A stretch of DNA of 64,000 bases from Marinobacter halotolerans (GTDB lineage Bacteria; Pseudomonadota; Gammaproteobacteria; Pseudomonadales; Oleiphilaceae), in the NCBI RefSeq assembly GCF_008795985.1, contig NZ_VMHP01000001.1:558001-622000 (forward strand), read 5' to 3'. This document shows positions 36,325 to 44,873 of this stretch, in pieces. Positions within the stretch are counted from its first letter, which is position 1; every line of letters starts with the position of its first letter. The notes under the pieces are model-generated. The model had not been told where the DNA came from. It worked only from the letters and a program-made list of their open reading frames with translations, and did no database searches. The position numbers were made by a program, and so were the translations under genes.

Positions 36325-37164
36325 ATGTATAAAGGAAAGCGTATCGAGTTGCCGTTCTTCGGTTTTTTGTCCACCTGCTCATTTAAGCAGGCATTAGCCA
36401 GATCTGTTTTGGTCCTTTCGTCTGTTCTGTTTTATGCTGCCCCAAGCTTTGGTGGCTGCGAGATCACCATACGTTGGGACGATGACCCGCCCTATTTCAT
36501 GAACCAGAACGACGAAGTGATTGGCATCGATGCCGATCTTGGGCGTGAGGCCATGGAGCGCCTTGGCTGTAGCCTTTCCTTCAAGAAGCTGCCATGGGCA
36601 AGAGCGCTGCAGGAGCTACGCGAGGGACGTGTGGATATGCTGTCCAGTGCCTATCGCACATCCGAGCGGGAGCAGTATGCCCACTATTCCGAGGTGATTG
36701 GCCTGGTCTCCCCCAATATTCTGTTTATCCGGCAGTCTGAGGCGGACAACTTCGACTTCAACGGTCTGAGATCGCTGCTGGAATCAGATTTCAGGCTCGG
36801 GGCGCAGGTTAGTGTGTCTTACAGCGACGAATACAGTGCTCTGATCCAGAACCCGGACTACGCCGAAAACATCGAGTTTCTCCCGCGCCGAGAGTTGATG
36901 TGGAGAATGCTGGCGCGCAACCGGCTCGACGGCCTGATTGCCAGCAAGCTGACCGGCCTTTACGAGATAAAGGAACTGGGTCTGTCGGGCAGGATCGCTC
37001 CCAGTTCACTCGTAGTCTCAAACAAACCCGCGTACTTTGTTTTCTCCAAAGCATCGGTGAGTTCAGAATTTGTGGCCGATTTCGACCAGGCGCTCCAGTC
37101 GATGCTGGATGACGGTACCTTTTCGGCCATCGTAAATCGGTACGCCCCTTCCGCTTCTCAATGA
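36325..37164 (+). CDS. Orphan family 3 extracellular solute-binding protein
   Basis: 279 residues with a long N-terminal region and a hydrophobic signal peptide (about 25-41, ending PSFGG). The mature part opens CEITIRWDDDPPYFMNQNDE and continues GIDADLGREAMERLGC and GRVDMLSSAYRTSERE, typical of the ligand-binding lobe of amino-acid binding proteins. No transporter genes adjoin it. The gene overlaps the convergent lldR stop by 7 bp. It could feed a distant transporter or bind a sensor. Confidence 0.85.
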   Translation: MYKGKRIELPFFGFLSTCSFKQALARSVLVLSSVLFYAAPSFGGCEITIRWDDDPPYFMNQNDEVIGIDADLGREAMERLGCSLSFKKLPWARALQELREGRVDMLSSAYRTSEREQYAHYSEVIGLVSPNILFIRQSEADNFDFNGLRSLLESDFRLGAQVSVSYSDEYSALIQNPDYAENIEFLPRRELMWRMLARNRLDGLIASKLTGLYEIKELGLSGRIAPSSLVVSNKPAYFVFSKASVSSEFVADFDQALQSMLDDGTFSAIVNRYAPSASQ

Positions 37165-37925
37165 TGCTCCCGCCTCTGGGCCCGGGCCAGCCGGCGAATT
37201 TCTTCCTCGCGCTCGTCCAGAACGTCCTGAACAAACTTGATATGCTCGCCAGCGATGCGCCGGGCATCCTCGGCACGGCGGTCCATAATGGCGTCAAAGA
37301 GTGCATGGTGCTGCGCGACGAGGGTGTGCCGGGTCTCGCTGCGCAGCGCATACATGCCGCCAATATTGGTGACCACACTGCGCTTGAGCAGGTCGAAGAG
37401 GCCGCGGATGGTATGCAGCAACACCAGGTTGTGGCTGGCCTGGGCAATGGCCAGATGAAAACGCGCATCGGCGGCGCCTTCTTCGGTGCGGCTTGCCTTG
37501 CCCTCCCGGGCATAGCAGGCCTGCAGTTCGTCAAAAGCAGCCTGCAGTTGCTGACGGTCAAGTTCCGTGGCGCGCCGGGCGGCGTAATAGGCGCAATCCG
37601 CTTCCAGCGTATGCCGGAACTCCAACAGGTCCCGTTGGGCTTCGGGGCGGCTCTCGAGCAGACTCATTAAAGGGTCGCTAAAGCTTGAGCCCAGCGATTC
37701 ACTAACGTAATTACCGCCACCCTGACGGCTGATCAACAGCCCCCTGGCCGCCAGCTTTTGTACTGCCTCGCGCACCGACGGCCTCGAAACGCCAAACCGC
37801 TCCGCCAGGGCCCGCTCGGCTGGCAAACGCTGACCCGGCTGCAGAGTGCCTTCCAGAATCATGGTTTCCAACTGTTCTACGATGTCGTCGGAGAGCCGGT
37901 GCTGGCGAATGTGCCCCATTTCCAT
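37158..37925 (-). CDS. lldR: GntR/FadR-family transcriptional regulator LldR
   Basis: 255 residues. The winged-helix DNA-binding domain (about 8-75) has PAERALAERFGVSRPSVREAVQKL; the FCD effector domain follows with metal-binding Asp/His residues (DARFHLAIAQASHN). It is divergent from lldD, with candidate operators beside each promoter, as for the lactate-responsive LldR of other gammaproteobacteria. AAGGA lies 7 nt before ATG 37925. The 3' end overlaps the convergent binding-protein gene by 7 bp. Confidence 0.9.
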   Translation of the reverse strand: MEMGHIRQHRLSDDIVEQLETMILEGTLQPGQRLPAERALAERFGVSRPSVREAVQKLAARGLLISRQGGGNYVSESLGSSFSDPLMSLLESRPEAQRDLLEFRHTLEADCAYYAARRATELDRQQLQAAFDELQACYAREGKASRTEEGAADARFHLAIAQASHNLVLLHTIRGLFDLLKRSVVTNIGGMYALRSETRHTLVAQHHALFDAIMDRRAEDARRIAGEHIKFVQDVLDEREEEIRRLARAQRREHH

Positions 37926-37933
37926 TACCCGTC

Positions 37934-37950
37934 CTTTGGTCTTACCAATT
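37934..37950. promoter_or_regulatory. LldR operator O1
   Basis: TTGGT-CTT-ACCAA (core 37936-37948) matches the FadR-family consensus TTGGTnnnACCAA. It sits 9-25 bp before the lldR start and just downstream of the lldR promoter, suiting autorepression. Assignment is by consensus and position. Confidence 0.7.
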
Positions 37951-37957
37951 TACAAAA

Positions 37958-37986
37958 ATAATAAACACTGGCTATCTTACGATCAA
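37958..37986 (-). promoter_or_regulatory. lldR promoter
   Basis: On the minus strand TTGATC (37981-37986) and TATTAT (37958-37963) are exactly 17 bp apart, a good sigma-70 arrangement. Transcription would begin around 37951, immediately before operator O1. Confidence 0.62.
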
Positions 37987-38027
37987 TGGAAAGACCCTTT
38001 TATTTACAAAAAACCCTGTTTTCGTAT

Positions 38028-38056
38028 TTGACACCGCATTGATGCTTTTTTAATCT
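38028..38056 (+). promoter_or_regulatory. lldD promoter
   Basis: TTGACA (38028-38033) matches the -35 consensus perfectly; TAATCT (38051-38056) follows after 17 bp. The start of transcription would be near 38063, giving a leader of about 80 nt that contains operator O2. Confidence 0.75.
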
Positions 38057-38074
38057 AGTCCACCAAAAGCGGTT

Positions 38075-38091
38075 AATTGGCCTTACCAATT
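38075..38091. promoter_or_regulatory. LldR operator O2
   Basis: AATTGG-CCTTA-CCAATT is a perfect 6-5-6 inverted repeat and differs by one base from the TTGGTnnnACCAA type. It lies about 12-28 bp after the predicted lldD transcription start, where a bound repressor would block RNA polymerase. Its centre is 141 bp from that of O1. Confidence 0.72.
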
Positions 38092-38142
38092 TACGCCGAC
38101 CCGTCCAACTATGGGCAATCAAAATTTTTTGAGGAATCCGCG

Positions 38143-39279
38143 ATGATTATTTCCGCCTCGACCGACTACCGCGCTGCCGCTCAACGCCGCCTGCCACCCT
38201 TCCTGTTCCATTACGTCGATGGCGGCGCCTACGCTGAGCACACTCTCAAGCGCAACGTCGCGGATCTGGCCGACATTGGCTTGCGCCAGCGGGTTCTGAA
38301 CAACATGGAAGACCTGAATCTGGAAACCAAGCTGTTTGACGAAACCATGAGCATGCCGGTGGCTTTGGCACCTGTCGGACTGACCGGTATGTGCGCCCGT
38401 CGTGGCGAAGTCCAGGCAGCGCGTGCGGCAGAGAGCCGGGGCATTCCCTTTACCATGTCCACCGTATCGGTCTGTCCGATTGAGGAGGTCGCGCCCGCGA
38501 TCAACCGGCCCATGTGGTTCCAGCTCTATGTGCTGAAGGATCGCGGCTTCATGAAGAACGCCCTGGAACGGGCCAAGGCCGCCGGCGTCAAAACCCTGGT
38601 GTTCACCGTCGACATGCCGGTACCCGGCGCCCGCTACCGGGACGCGCACTCCGGCATGAGCGGTCCCAATGCCGCCATGCGCCGCTATATGCAGGCAATG
38701 ACCCATCCCCGCTGGTCCTACGACGTGGGCTTACGCGGCAAGCCCCATGATCTGGGCAACATCTCCGCCTATCGTGGCACCCGCACCGGGCTGGAAGACT
38801 ACATCGGCTGGCTGGGCAACAACTTTGACCCGTCCATCTCGTGGAAAGACCTGGAGTGGATTCGCGAATTCTGGGATGGCCCGATGATCATCAAAGGCAT
38901 TCTGGATGCAGAGGATGCCAAGGATGCCGTGCGCTTCGGCGCAGATGGCATTGTCGTGTCCAACCACGGCGGTCGTCAGCTTGACGGCGTTCCCTCCAGT
39001 GCCCGGGCGCTACCGGCTATTGCCGATGCGGTCAAAGGCGATCTGAAAATTCTGGTGGATTCGGGCATCCGTACCGGTCTGGATGTTGTGCGCATGCTGG
39101 CGCTGGGCGCCGACTGCACCTTGATCGGCCGCGCCTTCATCTACGCCCTGGCCGTCGACGGCGAGGCTGGAGTCCGAAACCTTCTGGAATTGATCGAGAA
39201 AGAAATGCGGGTCGCCATGGTGCTGACAGGCGCCAAATCAATCAGCGAGATCAATTCCGACCTGCTCGTCTCCGCTTGA
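38143..39279 (+). CDS. lldD: FMN-dependent L-lactate dehydrogenase (quinone)
   Basis: 378 residues, highly similar along its length to E. coli LldD, starting [20 protein letters not shown]. It oxidises L-lactate to pyruvate at the inner membrane and passes electrons to the quinone pool. The catalytic histidine is His275 in [26 protein letters not shown] is the FMN phosphate region. It ends about 18 residues earlier than the E. coli enzyme, losing only its tail. GAGGA precedes ATG 38143. No lactate permease gene (lldP) is next to it, which differs from the lldPRD operon of E. coli. Confidence 0.95.
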   Translation: MIISASTDYRAAAQRRLPPFLFHYVDGGAYAEHTLKRNVADLADIGLRQRVLNNMEDLNLETKLFDETMSMPVALAPVGLTGMCARRGEVQAARAAESRGIPFTMSTVSVCPIEEVAPAINRPMWFQLYVLKDRGFMKNALERAKAAGVKTLVFTVDMPVPGARYRDAHSGMSGPNAAMRRYMQAMTHPRWSYDVGLRGKPHDLGNISAYRGTRTGLEDYIGWLGNNFDPSISWKDLEWIREFWDGPMIIKGILDAEDAKDAVRFGADGIVVSNHGGRQLDGVPSSARALPAIADAVKGDLKILVDSGIRTGLDVVRMLALGADCTLIGRAFIYALAVDGEAGVRNLLELIEKEMRVAMVLTGAKSISEINSDLLVSA

Positions 39280-39291
39280 GGGGGTAACCGG

Positions 39292-39951
39292 TCATTTTTT
39301 GAAGAACCTTGGATTTCGTTCGATAAAAGCATCGATCCAGCGTTCCAGAAACGAACGCTGGTCCGGGTTCTTCAGATAGCGCCAGCCCAACACGGAAATC
39401 ACCAGTGCTCCGGTTGCATCCACGATCAGGTCCCACATGGTATCCGTCAGACCGGACGGGTCACCAAGCATGGGCTTCTGCATATTCATGCCGAAGACCC
39501 CATCCATCGTAAACTCGAATATTTCCCACAGTGCGCCAACGCCTAGCGCAAACATGAAGGCGAAAAACGAGACAAAGCCGGGCTTCATATGCACATGGAT
39601 CTTCTCGGTCTCGTTCATGATGTGCACCAACAGAAAGCCGAGAATGCCCAACAGAAACCCGGACGTGGTGTGCAGCGCGATATCCCACCACCAGAAGCGG
39701 GTGTAATAGTCGCGGATTTCGCCAAGAAACAGGGACGCAAATACGAACCCGATGGCCGCCAACTGCAACTCCGGCGGGATGTGAATGCGGAAACGCCGCT
39801 CGAACAGCATCGGAAAAAACGTGATAGCGATGATCATCGACGTCAGAAAGGCGGTAAACCAGTTCTGGCTCACAACAGCCAGAACCGCCTCACCCACCAG
39901 GATCAGCTGCAGAATAATGGTGACTCGCTGGTGCGTTACCCGAATGCGCAT
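39292..39951 (-). CDS. DUF2238 (YjdF-type) inner-membrane protein
   Basis: 219 residues, about six membrane helices. Conserved DUF2238 features are FWWWDIALHTTSGFLLGILGF and ALWEIFEFTMDGVFGMNMQ, with DTMWDLIVDATGAL near the end. ATG 39951 starts 3 bp after the slyD stop, so it is the last gene of a bcp-slyD-DUF2238 operon. Function unknown. A second member of the family occurs at 49370. Confidence 0.87.
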   Translation of the reverse strand: MRIRVTHQRVTIILQLILVGEAVLAVVSQNWFTAFLTSMIIAITFFPMLFERRFRIHIPPELQLAAIGFVFASLFLGEIRDYYTRFWWWDIALHTTSGFLLGILGFLLVHIMNETEKIHVHMKPGFVSFFAFMFALGVGALWEIFEFTMDGVFGMNMQKPMLGDPSGLTDTMWDLIVDATGALVISVLGWRYLKNPDQRSFLERWIDAFIERNPRFFKK

Positions 39952-39954
39952 CAA

Positions 39955-40434
39955 CTAATGATGCCCACCCGGCCCGTGGGCATGCCCATGAGCTAGCTCT
40001 TCAGCATCGGCATCGCGAACGTCGATAACTTCAATATCGAAAGTCAGCGTTTTGCCAGCCATTGGGTGGTTGGTGTCGATATCGGCGAACTTGTGGCCGA
40101 CCTTGGCAACCATCACATGGCGCGGACCCTGCTCGGTTTTCACCTGGGCAATCATGCCGGGCTTCCAGCGTTTGGCGCCCATCAGATGCTTGATTGGCAC
40201 GCGTTGAATCGCATCGTCCTTGCGGGGCCCGTAGGCCTTGTCCGGCGTCACGGTAACGCTGAAGGTATCGCCGGCCTCCTGGCCTTCCAGGGCTTCTTCC
40301 AGCCCTTTGATAATACCGCCGTGGCCATGCAGGTAGGCATTCGGCTCGCCGCCACGGGAGTTTTCAACTTCGTTGCCCTGTTCATCACGCACACTGTAAT
40401 GGAACAGGACAACCTGGTTCTTTTCGATTGGCAT
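39955..40434 (-). CDS. slyD: FKBP-type peptidyl-prolyl isomerase, SlyD-like
   Basis: 159 residues. The FKBP half begins QVVLFHYSVRDEQGNEVENS and includes GIIKGLEEALEGQEAGD; an IF-like insert flap follows. The tail is His-rich (ELAHGHAHGPGGHH), as in SlyD, which binds nickel or zinc. It is a cytoplasmic folding helper and prolyl isomerase, with a possible metallochaperone role. Between bcp and DUF2238 in the same operon. Confidence 0.9.
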   Translation of the reverse strand: MPIEKNQVVLFHYSVRDEQGNEVENSRGGEPNAYLHGHGGIIKGLEEALEGQEAGDTFSVTVTPDKAYGPRKDDAIQRVPIKHLMGAKRWKPGMIAQVKTEQGPRHVMVAKVGHKFADIDTNHPMAGKTLTFDIEVIDVRDADAEELAHGHAHGPGGHH

Positions 40435-40462
40435 AGGGCTCTCTTCAAAAAATCATCAATGG

Positions 40463-40918
40463 TTATTTCAGATCATCCAGTATTTCCTGGACGTGCTCTG
40501 CGGGTTTAACCTTGGCGTAGTGGCGCACAATCACACCCTTTTCATCAATCAGGAATGATTCCCGGTTAACAGACATCACCTGTTTACCATACATATTTTT
40601 CTGCTTGAGCACTTCGTACTGGTTGACCACCACTTCGTCCGCGTCCGCCAGAATCGGGAAGTTCAGCGACTCTTTCCGGGCGAACTTTTCGTGCGACTTG
40701 ACCGTATCCCGGCTCACACCCAGTACTTGCACGCCATAACTGCCGAGCTCGTCCAGACGGTCCCGAAATTGCTGAGCTTCGATAGTGCAGCCTGGAGTGC
40801 TGTCCCGCGGGTAAAAGTAGAGCAATACTTTCTGTCCCTGATAATCCGACAGGGCATGTGTTTTGTTGTCCTGGTCCTGCAGCGTGAAATCCGGTGCGGT
40901 TTTGCCTTCCCAGCTCAT
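40463..40918 (-). CDS. bcp: Thioredoxin-dependent thiol peroxidase (Bcp/PrxQ), 1-Cys form
   Basis: 151 residues of the peroxiredoxin fold. The peroxidatic cysteine is Cys44 in FYPRDSTPGCTIEAQQ. The usual resolving Cys five residues later is Gln49, and there is no other cysteine in the protein, so it must work as a 1-Cys enzyme. It reduces hydrogen peroxide and alkyl peroxides. GGAGG lies 8 nt before ATG 40918. First gene of the bcp-slyD-DUF2238 operon. Confidence 0.92.
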   Translation of the reverse strand: MSWEGKTAPDFTLQDQDNKTHALSDYQGQKVLLYFYPRDSTPGCTIEAQQFRDRLDELGSYGVQVLGVSRDTVKSHEKFARKESLNFPILADADEVVVNQYEVLKQKNMYGKQVMSVNRESFLIDEKGVIVRHYAKVKPAEHVQEILDDLK

Positions 40919-41015
40919 TGCGTTTTCCTCCTTAGATAATCGATGTGCCATTATACTCAGCAGCCGCAAGGACTGCAGTGATGGGCGCTAACAGTACAAA
41001 TACGGGAGCAGGCGG

Positions 41016-42398
41016 ATGCCGGACTTGAACAAAGCGATGATCAACAACCACTCCTTCTGGCAACACAAATACGGCGACTATTCCGCGAACGCTGCCCTTC
41101 CCCCTGGCACCTATGAAACCGACGTACTGATCATCGGCGCGGGCTACACGGGGTTAACCTGCGCACGGGAAATCCGCAAGGACGACAACACCAGGCGAGT
41201 GATGGTGCTTGATGCCAACGACATCGGCTTCGGTGCGTCCGGCCGGAACGGCGGCTTCAACATGACGCTGTTTGGCATTGAGCCAGAAGTGACGATGCTA
41301 CGTTGGGGAAAGGAGAAAACCCGCGAAGCCCAGGCTTATATGCAACAAGCCGTTCAGTATGTAAAAGACCTGATCGAATCCGAGAATCTGGACTCGGACT
41401 ACGAACACACCGGCATGCTGAGAATCGCCTACACCGACAAGCAGGTCCGCCGATTAAAGAAAACCTACAAGCTGCTCTTTGATATTACCGAACCCGGCAG
41501 CTTTGAGTACCTGAACGCTGAAGAAGCACAAGACCGGGTGAATTGCCCCCATATCAAAGGTGCCATCTTTGAACCGGAAACCGGCATCCTCGACCCCTGC
41601 AAGCACGTACGCTCACTAAAAAGTCTGGCCGAGCGGGAAGGCGCAGATATCTACGAGAACACCAAGGTCACTGGCATATCCAGGCAAAACGGCTCAATCG
41701 TGATACAGACCGCTGACGCCACTATCAGGGCTGAAAAGCTGGTCATCGCAACCAATGCCTGGACCCACAACCTGAAGACCTCCCCCGGGGTTGCCAACGT
41801 GCAGGCGCCGGTATGGACCTACCAGATCGTCACCGACCCTCTCACCCCGGAACAATGGAAAAGCATCAACTGGGAAGGCAGGGTTTCCATCGAGGACAAC
41901 CGCCAGCTGGTCCATTACATGCGCATCACAGCATGCGGCCGGATCACCATGGGCGGGGGCAGCATCGGCGTTGAATACAACCAGAAGAACATGGATCTGT
42001 GGAAAAACGACAAGGTATGGGGCGACCTGGAGAAACACCTGAAATGGATGTTCCCCACCCTTGCCGATATCAACATCCACTATCAATGGGGCGGATGTGT
42101 CTCAGCCAATGTCGATATGACGCCCGAGATCGGCTTTATCGGTGACAGCAACATCATCTACTCCACTGGGTGTATCGGCCATGGTGTATCGTTAACCCAA
42201 CTGAATGGAAAGCTGATAGCCGACCTGGTTCTCGGGAAGGACACCAACCTCACCAGATTCTGGATTGTGAACCGCAAGGCGATTCCTTTGCCGCCGGGAA
42301 ATTTACTGCGTTTTGCGGGTGTTAAGTTGGTTGAAGGGATCTTGGGTGCAGTGGACTGGTATGAAGAAGGCGCTTTGAAAAGACAAAACAGTGAGTGA
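41016..42398 (+). CDS. FAD-dependent amino-acid/amine oxidoreductase (DAO family)
   Basis: 460 residues. The FAD Rossmann motif IIGAGYTGLTCARE lies near residues 38-51, and GFGASGRNGGFNMT, the typical DAO/gamma-glutamylputrescine oxidase loop, near 69-82. The C-terminal GCIGHGVSLTQLNGKLIADLVLG strand closes the flavin site. It probably oxidises an amine or amino acid in the cytoplasm; the substrate is open (putrescine derivative, sarcosine or other). GGGAG precedes the ATG. Convergent with the methyltransferase gene after 17 bp. Confidence 0.86.
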   Translation: MPDLNKAMINNHSFWQHKYGDYSANAALPPGTYETDVLIIGAGYTGLTCAREIRKDDNTRRVMVLDANDIGFGASGRNGGFNMTLFGIEPEVTMLRWGKEKTREAQAYMQQAVQYVKDLIESENLDSDYEHTGMLRIAYTDKQVRRLKKTYKLLFDITEPGSFEYLNAEEAQDRVNCPHIKGAIFEPETGILDPCKHVRSLKSLAEREGADIYENTKVTGISRQNGSIVIQTADATIRAEKLVIATNAWTHNLKTSPGVANVQAPVWTYQIVTDPLTPEQWKSINWEGRVSIEDNRQLVHYMRITACGRITMGGGSIGVEYNQKNMDLWKNDKVWGDLEKHLKWMFPTLADINIHYQWGGCVSANVDMTPEIGFIGDSNIIYSTGCIGHGVSLTQLNGKLIADLVLGKDTNLTRFWIVNRKAIPLPPGNLLRFAGVKLVEGILGAVDWYEEGALKRQNSE

Positions 42399-42415
42399 GC
42401 AACGCCAGCCTTTGA

Positions 42416-42994
42416 TCAACGCTCCGGTTTCAGCCAGCTGAAAACCCGCATCGGCGGAATGTTCCGTAACTCCAGCTCACAGCTGGCAGGCGGCCCCATA
42501 ATCGGATCGGTAATAGCGGCCACATCCCGGCGGAGCTGGTAGGCAACGAAACGCCCGTTTTTGGCCAGGCTATCATTCACCGCCTGCGACACCCTGGTAG
42601 CAACGTCTTCAGGCATCTTTGAAAAGGGAATGCCGGAGATCACCACATCCGGCGTCTCCATATCATGAAGCGCCAGAATGTCGGCCAGATCCTCGGCACT
42701 GCCCAAATGGTTGGTCAAGCGGGGGTCGGCAATCTCACCGAGCAGTTCATGAAAAAAGGGACTCAATTCGATCGTAAGCAGTTGCGCATCCGGAGCAAGG
42801 TGCTGCAAAAACGCCCGAGTTGTACCACCGGTGCCCGGCCCCAGCTCAACAACGCGCCGGGCAGCAGACAGGTTAGCCGCATCAACAATGCGTTGCTCCA
42901 GGAATCGGGAACTGGGGACAACAGAACCCACCTGACGCGGCTCCTGCAGAAAGCCACGCAAAAAGGCTGCGGGACTTGTTCTCCGGTTTACCAA
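42416..42994 (-). CDS. Phospholipid N-methyltransferase-like SAM methyltransferase
   Basis: 192 residues. FLRGFLQEPRQVGSVVPSS and motif I VVELGPGTGGTTRAFLQHL match the PmtA/rRNA-adenine-dimethylase-like group that methylates phosphatidylethanolamine in some bacteria. The only usable start is TTG at 42994, with AGGGA upstream, inside the last codons of the DUF2897 gene, an overlap of 7 bp. The substrate is not certain. Confidence 0.8.
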   Translation of the reverse strand: MVNRRTSPAAFLRGFLQEPRQVGSVVPSSRFLEQRIVDAANLSAARRVVELGPGTGGTTRAFLQHLAPDAQLLTIELSPFFHELLGEIADPRLTNHLGSAEDLADILALHDMETPDVVISGIPFSKMPEDVATRVSQAVNDSLAKNGRFVAYQLRRDVAAITDPIMGPPASCELELRNIPPMRVFSWLKPER

Positions 42995-43164
42995 GTTTCC
43001 CTGTCCTCCGCGCTCTCCTCGGCTTCAATTTCGGCCTTTCGTGCCTCGATCTTTTTCTTCTTTTCCTTAGATATTGGCATTTTTCCGCTATCACGCAACA
43101 TGAATAGCCCACCCAGCATAAGGGCAAGGGCGGCGAGCAAAGCGATCCATCCTACTGTTGGCAT
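42988..43164 (-). CDS. DUF2897 family small membrane protein
   Basis: 58 residues from ATG 43164. A single N-terminal membrane helix (VGWIALLAALALMLGGLFML) is followed by a basic and then acidic coiled tail (KEKKKKIEARKAEIEAEE). The start MPTVGW is typical of DUF2897. Function unknown. It overlaps the methyltransferase gene by 7 bp and is cotranscribed with it. Confidence 0.78.
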   Translation of the reverse strand: MPTVGWIALLAALALMLGGLFMLRDSGKMPISKEKKKKIEARKAEIEAEESAEDRETW

Positions 43165-43214
43165 AACTGTGCCTCCCAACGGGGCTGGTTACCCAGCCCC
43201 CAGCGCCACTATGT

Positions 43215-43757
43215 TCAGAAGTGAAGGGTCAGGCCCAGGCCAATACCGTCCACGGTGGCGTCGTCTGTGTCGATATAACGCATGTACTCGACATTCCCCG
43301 ATAACTCCTCGGAAAGCGCTATTTTCACGCCTGCACCGTATGAAAGATCGGAGTCATCGTCCGTAGCTGATCCGCCGGGGCCATCCAGCTCCAGTTCATA
43401 ACGAGTAAACCCGATAATACCGTAAGGCGTCACCGGGGACTCGTTGACCGCACTGAGGGTGGCGTAACCGCCATAAAAGCTGTTCACCGACAGGTCCGTG
43501 CCAAGACCCAAATTCTCATCGGCAACACCAAAACCCGCACGGGCCTCAAGGCCTATCAAAGGGGTTACCTGACCCCCAATCTTCGCTGAGAGTGTGCCCA
43601 GATCGGCATCAGCGTTACCGTCATCAATATTAACAAAAGTGTAGTTGCCCCCGGCATAAAGGCTACCACCGCCAGTTTTATACATATCCGCCGCTGCGGT
43701 CGCAGAAACTGTGCCCAGGGTTGCTATCGCAAGAAAAGCAGGAATCCTGTTCATCAT
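43215..43757 (-). CDS. Small outer-membrane beta-barrel protein (OmpW/OmpA-barrel type)
   Basis: 180 residues from ATG 43757 (GGAG 8 nt upstream). A signal peptide ends ATAAA, then about eight strands such as GGSLYAGGNYTFVNI and PYGIIGFTRYELEL, and a terminal GLGLTLHF with final Phe. This is the porin-family 8-stranded barrel fold. Function unknown; possibly envelope stress or adhesion. Monocistronic between DUF2897 and the binding-protein gene. Confidence 0.82.
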   Translation of the reverse strand: MMNRIPAFLAIATLGTVSATAAADMYKTGGGSLYAGGNYTFVNIDDGNADADLGTLSAKIGGQVTPLIGLEARAGFGVADENLGLGTDLSVNSFYGGYATLSAVNESPVTPYGIIGFTRYELELDGPGGSATDDDSDLSYGAGVKIALSEELSGNVEYMRYIDTDDATVDGIGLGLTLHF

Positions 43758-43932
43758 CTGTTTCACTCCATCAGGTTTTCGGATTGCGGGGATATTGCAC
43801 CCCTCTCATTCCAAGATGGCCCACTCACTGAGTCTAGGCCATAGGCACTAACCGTGGTTTTCCGGAATGTAATCTGACGGTCCCGAAAACTTAAAGTGCC
43901 TTCATTTCCGGGTTGTCCCGCTTTTAGCTGTG

Positions 43933-44727
43933 TTATCGGTAGTTTTCGATGAGCGTGGCCGCCTGTGACTGGAATTCGGGATTCTGTATGACCGCGTCAA
44001 CCTGATCGATCAGCTCTTTGGCATACGGAAGTTTTCGCGAAACGCCTATGTGAAAGGGGACCGAAGAGTTCGGAATAAAATCGACCTTGCGAACTTTCAG
44101 CTGTTTTGAATAGCCAAGTTGTTGGGCAATGAACCGGGCGTCTACCTCGGGCTGCACCAGAAAATCCCCGGCACCGCGCAGCATGAGGAAATGCATCATC
44201 GCGACCCTATTCTGGCCGGGCACACGCTCCAAATAGGCGGGGATATTGTCTTCTTCCCACTTGGAGCCCTTCTCGACAATCACCGTCAGACCGGACAAGT
44301 CCGCAAAGCTGGTCGCCGATTCGATAAGCTCTACGTTCGGGTTGTCAGCCGAGTACACCAGATTCCCGAAGTCCTGTGTGAAGAGCGGCTTCGCTGAAAA
44401 GATGGCGTAGTCCTGTCGCTCCTCGGACGGGTAGGTTAAAAGACCATCCTGGAGGCCCAGCCTGACGTTGTATTGCGCCCTCGCCCATGGCAGCACCACA
44501 CTTGCCGTGGTGTACTCGGGAATAAAGCTGAATGCCAGTTTCACCAGATCCGGAAACAGCCCGACAGCCCTCTCGTCAATCGACGAACTGTAAGGCTCTG
44601 ACGCTTCGCTATACGCGAAGCTCAGTTTGGTGCTGCCCAGCGAGACGCCGGGCAGGGCAAGGAATACAGCCAGAAATGCAAAGGGCTTGAACTTTCTCCA
44701 ACAACGGTAACCGCTGGGCTTGATCAT
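43933..44727 (-). CDS. Orphan family 3 extracellular solute-binding protein
   Basis: 264 residues from ATG 44727 (GGAG 6 nt upstream). A signal peptide ends near ALPGVSLGS. The lobes follow with KLSFAYSEASEPYSS, GLFPDLVKLAFSF, VVLPWARAQYNVRLG and LQDGLLTYPSEERQDYA. It is more divergent than the other binding proteins here. No transporter genes adjoin it. Together with those at 23787 and 36325 it makes three orphans in 21 kb. Confidence 0.82.
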   Translation of the reverse strand: MIKPSGYRCWRKFKPFAFLAVFLALPGVSLGSTKLSFAYSEASEPYSSSIDERAVGLFPDLVKLAFSFIPEYTTASVVLPWARAQYNVRLGLQDGLLTYPSEERQDYAIFSAKPLFTQDFGNLVYSADNPNVELIESATSFADLSGLTVIVEKGSKWEEDNIPAYLERVPGQNRVAMMHFLMLRGAGDFLVQPEVDARFIAQQLGYSKQLKVRKVDFIPNSSVPFHIGVSRKLPYAKELIDQVDAVIQNPEFQSQAATLIENYR

Positions 44728-44873
44728 CTGGGGCTCCGCAAAAGACGAGTGCCCATGGTGCATCCTGATCAGAGTCTCCGCAATGAATCACGCAAGTTTA
44801 CGAAAAAACACGGGGATATCGTTTAATAAGCGCTAAACTGAGCGCTACTCAGCGCAACGCAGTTCTACCCCCT

